Below are positions 58,241-64,000 of a DNA stretch of 64,000 bases, one piece after another; the stretch's first letter is position 1, and each line of letters begins with the position of its first letter. The position numbers and the translations under genes are program-made. The notes beneath the pieces were generated by a model. It searched no databases. It worked only from the letters and a program-made list of their open reading frames with translations, and was not told where the DNA came from. This stretch comes from JANLYC01 sp963750495 (GTDB lineage Bacteria; Actinomycetota; Actinomycetes; Propionibacteriales; Nocardioidaceae). The stretch spans positions 35,691 through 99,690 of the forward strand of contig CAVVQV010000015.1 in assembly GCA_963750495.1 (NCBI GenBank), in the 5' to 3' direction.

Positions 58241-59440
58241 ATGGACCTCGACGTCGACCGGATCCGCAGCTGCTTCCCGGCGCTTGCCGAGGGCGTGGCC
58301 TACTTCGACGGGCCCGGGGGCTCCCAAGTCCCTGCCGTCGTCGGGGAAGCCATCGCCACGGCCATGGGCTCGGGGGTCTCCAACCGCGGCACGGTCACGA
58401 CGACGGAGCAGCGGGCGGACCGTATCGTCCGCGAGGCTCGGGCGGCCGTCGCTGACCTGCTCGGCGCCGACCCCGGTGGCGTGGTGTTCGGCCGATCGAT
58501 GACCCAGCTGACGTACGACATCGCACGCGCCCTGTCGAAACGATGGGGTCCGGGCGACGAGGTCGTGGTCACCCGACTCGATCATGACGCCAACGTCCGG
58601 CCCTGGGAGACCATCGCCGAGCGGGCCGGTGCGACCGTCCGGTGGGTCGAGTTCGACCGCGAGTCCGGTGAGCTAGAGCTCGCCCACGTGCAGGCGCAGC
58701 TGTCAGACCGCACCCGGCTCGTCGCGGTCACCGCCGCCTCCAACCTGCTCGGCACGCGCCCCGACCTGCCCGCGATCACCGATGCCGTCCATGCCGTCGG
58801 GGCGCTGGCCTACGTCGACGGGGTCCATCTGACACCGCATGCGCCGGTGGACGTCGCCGCGCTCGGTGCAGACTTCTTCGTCTGCTCGCCGTACAAGTTC
58901 TTCGGGCCGCATCACGGCGTGCTCGTGGCCGATCCGGAGCTGTTGGCGACCCTCGACAACGACAAGCTGCTGCCGCAGACCTCGGCCGTGCCCGAGAGGT
59001 TCGAGCTGGGGACGCTGCCCTACGAGCTGCTGGCAGGCACGACCGCGACCGTCGACTTCATCGCCGGACTGGCGTCGGACGCGGCCGACCGCCGCGGCCG
59101 TGTGGTGGAGTCGATGACAGTGCTCGAGGAGCACGAGGAGCAGCTCTTCGGTCGGCTGCTCGACGGGTTCGCGGAGATCCCGGGTGTGCAGCTGCACGGT
59201 GCGCCCAGGCGTCGTACGCCGACGGCCCTGTTCACGGTGGACGGCGTCGAGCTGGACGCGGTCTACTCCGGGCTGGCGGCACGAGGCGTCAACGCACCTG
59301 CGAGCTCGTTCTACGCAATCGAGGCCTCGCGGTGGGTCGGGCTGGGCGACGCCGGCGCGGTCCGTGCGGGGCTCGCGCCCTACACGAACGAGGACGACGT
59401 CGAGCGCCTGCTCGCGGGTGTCCGGGAGCTCGCGCTGTGA
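58241..59440 (+). CDS. Cysteine desulfurase-like class V aminotransferase
   Basis: 399 residues from the ATG at 58241. It shows YFDGPGGSQVPAVVGEAIATAM, RSMTQLTYDIARAL, VTRLDHDANVRPWE, YVDGVHLTPHAPVDVAALGADFFVCSPYKFFGPHHGVLV (PLP Lys in SPYK) and a C-terminal R-containing segment. This belongs to the SufS/kynureninase-like class V group, subfamily of unassigned cysteine desulfurase-like proteins; a conserved desulfurase Cys loop is not evident. Its stop overlaps the SDR start by 3 bp (GTGA), so the two form an operon. Confidence 0.82.
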   Translation: MDLDVDRIRSCFPALAEGVAYFDGPGGSQVPAVVGEAIATAMGSGVSNRGTVTTTEQRADRIVREARAAVADLLGADPGGVVFGRSMTQLTYDIARALSKRWGPGDEVVVTRLDHDANVRPWETIAERAGATVRWVEFDRESGELELAHVQAQLSDRTRLVAVTAASNLLGTRPDLPAITDAVHAVGALAYVDGVHLTPHAPVDVAALGADFFVCSPYKFFGPHHGVLVADPELLATLDNDKLLPQTSAVPERFELGTLPYELLAGTTATVDFIAGLASDAADRRGRVVESMTVLEEHEEQLFGRLLDGFAEIPGVQLHGAPRRRTPTALFTVDGVELDAVYSGLAARGVNAPASSFYAIEASRWVGLGDAGAVRAGLAPYTNEDDVERLLAGVRELAL

Positions 59441-60186
59441 ACCGGCGCGTGCTGGTCACGGGCGGCGCGCGTGGCATCGGGCGTGCTATCGCCGCGGCGT
59501 TCGCGGCCGCCGGCGACCGGGTGGCCGTGCACTATGGCCGCTCGGCGGACGAGGCCGCTGCCCTGGTCGACGAGCTACCGGGGACCGAGCACACGACCGT
59601 GCAGGCCGACCTGGCCGTGCCGGACGAGGTCCGCCGGGCGGTCGAGACTGCCGCCGCCGACCTCGGCGGGCTCGACGTCCTGGTCAACAACGCCGGCATC
59701 TTCGTCGCCCACCCGCCGCTGGAGACGTCCTGGGAGGACTGGCAGCTGGCCTGGACCCGGACGCTGCAGACCAACCTGCTGGGTGCGGCGCATGCGACGT
59801 TCGCAGCGGTTCCGCACCTGATCGCGGCCGGCGGCGGAGCGATCGTCAACGTGTCCAGTCGTGGCGCGTTCCGCGGCGAGCCCAAGAATCCTGCGTACGG
59901 CGCCTCGAAAGCGGGTCTGAACTCGTTCGGTCAGTCCATGGCGGTCGTGCTCGCTCCGCATGGCATCTCTGTCGGCACGGTCGCGCCGGGGTTCGTGCAG
60001 ACGGAGATGGCTCGCGAGGTGCTGGACGGACCTGGCGGCGACGCCATACGCGCTCAGTCGCCGTACGGACGGGTGGCCACGCCCGAGGAGGTGGCTTCCG
60101 CGGTGCTGTGGCTGGCTTCCCCCGACGCCGCCTTCTCGACGGGGACGATCATCGACGTCAACGGAGCGTCGTACCTGCGCAGCTGA
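59437..60186 (+). CDS. Short-chain dehydrogenase/reductase
   Basis: 249 residues from the GTG at 59437, which overlaps the preceding stop. It has VLVTGGARGIGRAIAAAFA (TGxxxGxG), LVNNAGIF (NNAG), VNVSSRGAFRG (catalytic Ser), YGASKAG (Tyr-x3-Lys) and PGFVQTEMA. It is classical SDR, FabG-like, NAD(P)H-dependent; the substrate is unknown. It converges on the MerR-DICT gene with 12 bp between. Confidence 0.9.
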   Translation: MNRRVLVTGGARGIGRAIAAAFAAAGDRVAVHYGRSADEAAALVDELPGTEHTTVQADLAVPDEVRRAVETAAADLGGLDVLVNNAGIFVAHPPLETSWEDWQLAWTRTLQTNLLGAAHATFAAVPHLIAAGGGAIVNVSSRGAFRGEPKNPAYGASKAGLNSFGQSMAVVLAPHGISVGTVAPGFVQTEMAREVLDGPGGDAIRAQSPYGRVATPEEVASAVLWLASPDAAFSTGTIIDVNGASYLRS

Positions 60187-60198
60187 GGTCCTCCTCGC

Positions 60199-61101
60199 TC
60201 AGGCGGTTCCGTCGACGTAGGCGACGACCCGGTTCAGCAGCGAGGCCGCGTTGAGCAGCTCCAGCGGGGGCAGTGGCGGGTTCTCGGCCAGCTCGTACAG
60301 CAGCGGTGTCGCCTGCTGGTGCCCGAGCTGCACCGCCACCTGCGCGCAGGCTCGAGCCGCGTCGCGGACGACCGCGGGTTGGACGGTCCAGATGGCCTCG
60401 AAGAGTCGCTGGCGATCCGGGACGCTCGACTGGCCGGGAAGTTCCCACGCCGTGAGCATGGCGGGGTAGTCGGAGGATTCGCAGACCACGACCCATTCAC
60501 GTCGCATCGGCGCATCGGTAGGAAGGTGCACGACGTCGATGCCGTCGATCGGTGCCGGCTCGTCGGAGAAGTCGGCGAAGACCGTGGTCGAGCGGGCGAT
60601 CCGGGCCAGCTCGGTCCAGCGCTCGCTCGCGGCGCGGAAGTACCGCGCCTGTTGGAAGCTGCCGAAGATCATCGGGCGCTCAGCGCGCACGCAGCACTCG
60701 TCCTCGATGGCCCACGACAATGCCAGCAGCGTCGACTTCTTCAGCCGCTGTGGCTGCAGGACGGGGTGCTCGCGGCGCAGGGTCGCGTAGACGGATGGGG
60801 CGCCCGGAGGCTCCTCGGCGGCAGCCTGGGCACGGGAGACCTCGGCGATCGCCACCTCGAGCCGGGTGCCGGCGTCACGGCGTCGGATCACCTGCAGGAC
60901 GCGTTCGACGTCCCGCTCGTCGTACCGACGGTGGCCGCTGTCGCGGCGCTCGGGCCGGGGGAAGCCATGCCGCGTCTCCCACATGCGCAACGTGGCCGGA
61001 GCCAGACCGGTGCGTTCGGCGAGGTCACCGATGCTGAGGCCCGTCGGTGTGAGCCGGGTCGCAGAGGTTCGGGGTTGCGTCGAGGGGGGTCGGGGGTTCA
61101 T
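60199..61101 (-). CDS. MerR-family regulator with DICT sensory domain
   Basis: 300 residues. The MerR helix-turn-helix (about 20-90) is LSIGDLAERTGLAPATLRMWETRHGFPRPERRDSGHRRYDERDVERV. The C-terminal part (about 115-240) is a DICT-type domain: LKKSTLLALSWAIEDECCVRAERPMIFGSFQQARYFRAASERW, VVVCESSDYPAMLTAWE. DICT domains occur with diguanylate cyclases and light-responsive regulators. It is divergent from a four-gene operon, and an inverted repeat lies between, so it most likely controls that operon. Signal unknown. Confidence 0.85.
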   Translation of the reverse strand: MNPRPPSTQPRTSATRLTPTGLSIGDLAERTGLAPATLRMWETRHGFPRPERRDSGHRRYDERDVERVLQVIRRRDAGTRLEVAIAEVSRAQAAAEEPPGAPSVYATLRREHPVLQPQRLKKSTLLALSWAIEDECCVRAERPMIFGSFQQARYFRAASERWTELARIARSTTVFADFSDEPAPIDGIDVVHLPTDAPMRREWVVVCESSDYPAMLTAWELPGQSSVPDRQRLFEAIWTVQPAVVRDAARACAQVAVQLGHQQATPLLYELAENPPLPPLELLNAASLLNRVVAYVDGTA

Positions 61102-61113
61102 GATGACATGGTA

Positions 61114-61153
61114 AACCTAAACAGACCGTTTAAGAAAGTGTTGAACTTTCTTA
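61114..61153. promoter_or_regulatory. Regulatory region between the MerR-DICT gene and its divergent operon
   Basis: TAAGAAAGT (61131-61139) and ACTTTCTTA (61145-61153) are perfect 9-bp inverted arms with a 5-nt spacer, ending 16 nt before the ATG of the first operon gene. On the other side TAGGTT (minus, 61119-61114) may be the -10 of the MerR gene. This stretch is markedly AT-richer than its surroundings. The inverted repeat is the best candidate for the MerR-DICT operator. Confidence 0.6.
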
Positions 61154-61169
61154 CCTCAAGGAGCCAGTC

Positions 61170-61439
61170 ATGACCGACACCAGCACCCACACCAGCACCC
61201 ACACCCGCGCCCAGGCCACCGCCGGCCACGACGATGTCGTCGACTGGACCGACCTCGGTCGGGAGATGTGGACCTTCCTCACCGGGCGCGAGGCCGCGAT
61301 CAACTACCGCTTCATCGACATGGCCGTCGAAGTTCCCCGCGACACCGGCGCCGACGCCCCTCGTGCCACCTGGAAGCTCAACGGCACCCTCCAGGTCACC
61401 ACGAAGGACAACGCGACCTCGACCGCCCCCGGAGCCTGA
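61170..61439 (+). CDS. Small protein of unknown function, first in the MerR-DICT operon
   Basis: 89 residues. AAGGAG lies 8 nt before the ATG. A Thr/His-rich start is followed by DDVVDWTDLGREMWTFLTGREAAINYRFIDMAVEVPRDTGADAPRATWKLNGTLQVTTKD, a mixed helix-plus-strand sequence with no signal peptide and no known motif. The YRFIDMAVEVP..ATWKLNGTLQV part resembles in pattern the beginning of the next protein (ADLSFSVSVP..PVTGTLTGSGK), so the two may share a domain. The gap to the next gene is 3 bp. Confidence 0.7.
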   Translation: MTDTSTHTSTHTRAQATAGHDDVVDWTDLGREMWTFLTGREAAINYRFIDMAVEVPRDTGADAPRATWKLNGTLQVTTKDNATSTAPGA

Positions 61440-61442
61440 GCC

Positions 61443-62324
61443 ATGGCCGCCGATCTCACGGTGGAGGCCGACCTCAGCTTCTCGGTCTCCGTCCCGGGCT
61501 CGCGACCGGTGACCGGCACGTTGACCGGGTCGGGCAAGAACCTGCTCCTGCAGGTGAGTGACCCGTTCCTGTTCGCCGGTCGGTCCGACTCGGGGTCGAT
61601 CCGGGGGTTGGCAGCCGGGTTGGCCGGCAAGGGGATGTCGATCACCGTCGTCACGTCCTCGGGGCCACTCGTCACGCTGGGCGCGGCCCGGACGTCCTGG
61701 CTGCAGCGGCGGCTCACCCGTTCGCGTCACATCCGGATCGAGCGGGGCGCCGGCCTGTGGTCACTGATCCGTGGCCGCGCCCAGGCACCGAGCGGTGGTG
61801 CCCTGCCCGCGGCCGACCTGGCGCCACCGGCAACCTTGTGGCCGATCGCGCCGACGATGCGCCGACGGCCACGCCGGCCGGTGACCACCACCCACGACCC
61901 GCGCGGGGGCGGCAGCCCCCGGCTGATCATGGCGCCGCAGCCGTACCCGACGCCGGATGACCAGCAGGAGATCTTCTCGCTGCGCACCGACGTCACCACG
62001 ATCGGGAGCGACGAAGCGTGCGACATCACGCTGGCGGGCCTCGAGCCCCGCCATGCTGAGATCCAGCACGACGGCGACGACGAGTTCGTACTGGTCCGCA
62101 TCGACGGGGCCGCCTCCACCCGCGTGAACGGTTCTCCCGTTGAGCGGTCGGTGCTGCGTACGGGATCACGCATCCAGCTCGCCAGCTGGACGATGTCGTT
62201 CTACCGCGAGGAGTACGCCGACCACGGCCGCCCGTATGGTGGTCGCATCGGCGGTGAGCTGGGGCACCAGCGCACCCAGCCCAGCCGCACCGACCTTCGC
62301 AAGCACAACGAGGAGCACGCGTGA
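61443..62324 (+). CDS. FHA-domain protein
   Basis: 293 residues. The N-terminal beta-rich region (1-70) and basic linker (about 75-165) are followed by a forkhead-associated domain (about 178-265). The latter has TTIGSDEACDITLAGLEPRHAEIQHDGDDEFVLVRIDGAASTRVNGSPVERSVLRTGSRIQLASWTMSFYRE. The usual GR of the phospho-Thr loop is GS here, but RHAEI is present. FHA domains bind phosphothreonine in partner proteins. Its stop overlaps the start of the next gene (GTGA). Confidence 0.85.
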   Translation: MAADLTVEADLSFSVSVPGSRPVTGTLTGSGKNLLLQVSDPFLFAGRSDSGSIRGLAAGLAGKGMSITVVTSSGPLVTLGAARTSWLQRRLTRSRHIRIERGAGLWSLIRGRAQAPSGGALPAADLAPPATLWPIAPTMRRRPRRPVTTTHDPRGGGSPRLIMAPQPYPTPDDQQEIFSLRTDVTTIGSDEACDITLAGLEPRHAEIQHDGDDEFVLVRIDGAASTRVNGSPVERSVLRTGSRIQLASWTMSFYREEYADHGRPYGGRIGGELGHQRTQPSRTDLRKHNEEHA

Positions 62325-63229
62325 CCGTTGCCGGCCCCGTCCTCGTCGCAGGCGCATCGGGCTTCGTGGGGCGTCGTCTCTGCCCCGCGCTCGCTGAAGC
62401 CGGCCACGAGGTGCGCGCGATGACTCGCCACCCGGACAGCTACAGCGGCGACGGGGAGGCCGTCTTCGGGGACGTACACGACGCGACGACACTGGCCAAG
62501 GCGCTGGCCGGTTGCCGCGCGGCGTACTACCTGGTGCACTCGCTCGACTCCAAGGACTTCGAGCGCCTCGACGCTGAGGCGGCCAAGGCGTTCGGCAAGG
62601 CGGCCGCCGAAGCCGGCGTCGAGCAGATCATCTATCTCGGCGGGCTCGGCAGCGATTCCGAACAGCTGTCGTCACACCTGCGCAGCCGACGCGAGGTGGA
62701 GGGTTTGCTGGGCGACGATGGCGTACCCGTCACGGTGCTGCGCGCCGGCATCATCGTCGGCAGCGGTGGCATCTCGTGGGAGCTGACCCGGCAGCTCGTC
62801 GACCACCTCCCGGCGATGGTCACGCCGCGGTGGGTCCGCACCAGGACCCAGCCGATCGCCGTGGCGGACGTGGTCCGCTACCTGGTCGGCGTGCTCGACG
62901 AGCCACGTGCGAAGAGTCAGGTGTTCGAGATCGGCGGACCGGAGGTGCTGCAGTACGTCACGATGCTGCGCCGGGTGGCCGCCATCAAGAAAAGCATGCT
63001 GCTCATCGTCCCGGTGCCGCTCCTCACGCCGGGCCTGTCCTCGCGCTGGCTGGCGCTCGTCACCAACGTCGACACGCAAACCGGGCGTTCGTTGATCGAC
63101 TCCATGGCCAACGAGGTCGTGGTGCACGACGACAGCATCCGCACGGTCGTCCCCTTCGAGCCGATGGGGTATGACGACGCGGTGCGCGAGGCCTTGCGCG
63201 AGCACGCCCAGCTGAAGAAGTCGCGATGA
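62321..63229 (+). CDS. NAD(P)-binding extended-SDR protein (NmrA/NDUFA9-like)
   Basis: 302 residues. VLVAGASGFVGRRLCPALAEAGHEVRAMTRHP is an extended-SDR Rossmann start. GCRAAYYLVHSLDSKDFERLDAEAAKAFGKAAAEAGVEQIIYLGGLGSDS and VTVLRAGIIVGSGGISWEL follow. An active Tyr-x3-Lys is not evident, so it may be a redox-sensing or NAD(P)-binding regulator rather than a dehydrogenase. It overlaps both neighbours by 4 bp, within the MerR-DICT operon. Confidence 0.85.
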   Translation: MTVAGPVLVAGASGFVGRRLCPALAEAGHEVRAMTRHPDSYSGDGEAVFGDVHDATTLAKALAGCRAAYYLVHSLDSKDFERLDAEAAKAFGKAAAEAGVEQIIYLGGLGSDSEQLSSHLRSRREVEGLLGDDGVPVTVLRAGIIVGSGGISWELTRQLVDHLPAMVTPRWVRTRTQPIAVADVVRYLVGVLDEPRAKSQVFEIGGPEVLQYVTMLRRVAAIKKSMLLIVPVPLLTPGLSSRWLALVTNVDTQTGRSLIDSMANEVVVHDDSIRTVVPFEPMGYDDAVREALREHAQLKKSR

Positions 63230-63981
63230 GCTCAGCGCGCGCGACGTCGTGGTGGCGGCGTGCGCGGTCGGAGTTCGAGGCCCGTCTCCCGATGGGGCTC
63301 ACGCACGTCGTGCCGATCGATCACCCGGAGTCCGAGGCGGTGATCTCACGCCGCCGCCGGGTCGTGGCGGGGGTCTCGGTGCTGGGGACCAGCCTGCTCG
63401 GGTTGTCGCTGTCCACGAAGCCGAACTCCAAGGAGTTCTACGGGCTCACCGCCGCCGTGGCCGCCACCTGGACCGCTGGGGGCCTGTTCTCAGGACCGCT
63501 GCACCTCGGCTGGATCCAGAGCCGCGACCAGCAGCTGCGCCGTCCGATCATCACTCCGATCGCCACCGGTGTCGGTGCCTTCGGCTTCTTCTACGGCTGC
63601 GCACTGGTGGCTCGCGGCATACCCGTGCTCGACCGGGCCATCGGGCGGGTGCTCGTGTTCGCCGAGGAGGGGAGTGGCCCGATGGTCGTGGCCACGACGC
63701 TGGCGAACGGCATCGGCGAGGAGATCTTCTTCCGCGGCGCGATCTACGCCGCGCTCGAGGAGGACCAGGCGGTGATCGTGTCGACCGCGGTCTACACCCT
63801 GGCGACAGCATCGACGCGCAACCCGGCGCTGGTGTGTGCGGCCGGTGTGATGGGGACGCTGTTCAGCATGCAGCGGCGCGCATCGGGTGGTCTGCAGGCC
63901 CCGGTGCTGACCCACCTCACGTGGTCGACGCTGATGGTGCGTTACCTGCCGCCGCTCTTCAGGCACGCGCACCGGCCCTGA
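63226..63981 (+). CDS. CPBP-family intramembrane metalloprotease
   Basis: 251 residues with about six hydrophobic segments. GIGEEIFFRGAIYA carries the Glu-Glu and Arg of motif 1, and APVLTHLTWSTLMV the His of the later motif, all expected for CPBP (CAAX protease/bacteriocin-processing) proteins. Such enzymes cleave membrane-bound substrates. It is the last gene of the MerR-DICT operon, suggesting signal-dependent membrane proteolysis. The ATG overlaps the upstream stop (ATGA). Confidence 0.87.
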   Translation: MSSARATSWWRRARSEFEARLPMGLTHVVPIDHPESEAVISRRRRVVAGVSVLGTSLLGLSLSTKPNSKEFYGLTAAVAATWTAGGLFSGPLHLGWIQSRDQQLRRPIITPIATGVGAFGFFYGCALVARGIPVLDRAIGRVLVFAEEGSGPMVVATTLANGIGEEIFFRGAIYAALEEDQAVIVSTAVYTLATASTRNPALVCAAGVMGTLFSMQRRASGGLQAPVLTHLTWSTLMVRYLPPLFRHAHRP

Positions 63982-64000
63982 CCGACCTGTCGGTAGAGAG

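Noticed and set aside
1..64000. tRNA, rRNA and riboswitch search by eye
   Set aside because: No cloverleaf, rRNA segment or recognised riboswitch core was seen in the intergenic regions; a covariance search would be needed to exclude weak cases.

Overview
This 64-kb window is high-GC chromosomal DNA from an actinobacterium, most likely a member of the Nocardioidaceae such as Aeromicrobium or Nocardioides. The evidence is the uniformly GC-rich codon use, an mprA-mprB-pepD locus, a FadE5-type acyl-CoA dehydrogenase, an E1alpha/E1beta/E2 oxo-acid dehydrogenase operon, an ECF42-type sigma factor with a DGPF partner, and a DUF222/HNH (13E12-type) element next to GATCTCGACA..GCTCGATCAGCGGGG intergenic repeats. 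The genus is an inference. About 59 protein genes are supported. I found no tRNA, rRNA, CRISPR array, prophage or intact IS element.

Layout. 1-1.6 kb: end of pabA and complete pabB (folate). 1.6-5.1 kb: pepD, mprB and mprA on the minus strand (envelope stress). 5.1-8.9 kb: fructosamine kinase, LMW protein-tyrosine phosphatase with a small membrane protein, and a GntR regulator divergent from a dimethylargininase-like hydrolase. 8.9-11.8 kb: a ribbon-helix-helix-like protein, a repeat-flanked and frameshifted DUF222/HNH gene, and a methyltransferase-like protein. 11.9-20.7 kb: two EamA permeases, an aminotransferase, a heterodimeric ABC exporter, a VOC protein and an O-methyltransferase. 21.1-24.8 kb: oxo-acid dehydrogenase complex. 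24.8-36.6 kb: RibD-like reductase, a GntR/MFS pair, CoA-transferase, a GNAT-paaI-paaK operon, an ECF42/DGPF pair, alpha/beta hydrolase, paaN and a maleylpyruvate-isomerase-family protein. 36.7-40.9 kb: DEAD-box helicase behind a hairpin/T-tract leader, and fadE5 behind two palindromic operators. 41-48.6 kb: a metal or sulfur stress island with DUF6153, two DUF305 proteins, DUF4396, xthA, a tiny Cys-rich protein, an MMPL exporter, a CstR-like repressor, DedA and Rrf2. 48.6-57.2 kb: cell-surface glycan genes (flippase, GT2, sulfotransferase, WecE-like, rmlB, rmlA, large membrane protein). 57.3-60.2 kb: chorismate mutase, an acidic protein, a class V aminotransferase and an SDR. 60.2-64 kb: a MerR-DICT regulator divergent from a four-gene operon (small protein, FHA protein, NAD(P)-binding protein, CPBP protease).

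The most informative non-coding signals, all read directly from the sequence, are these. (1) A direct-repeat block at the same distance from the start codons of mprA and pepD. (2) Four CsoR/CstR-type boxes upstream of DUF4396 and between the MMPL and CstR-like genes. (3) A GntR operator placed just after a good -10 box. (4) A TGTCGA-N17-CGAC promoter upstream of the ECF42/DGPF pair. (5) Two TACT-N4-AGTA palindromes on the fadE5 promoter. (6) A hairpin plus T7 tract right after the helicase promoter. (7) A 9-bp-arm inverted repeat in the MerR-DICT intergenic region. Several genes have a TAnnnT box 6-9 nt before the start codon and no Shine-Dalgarno, which suggests leaderless transcripts.
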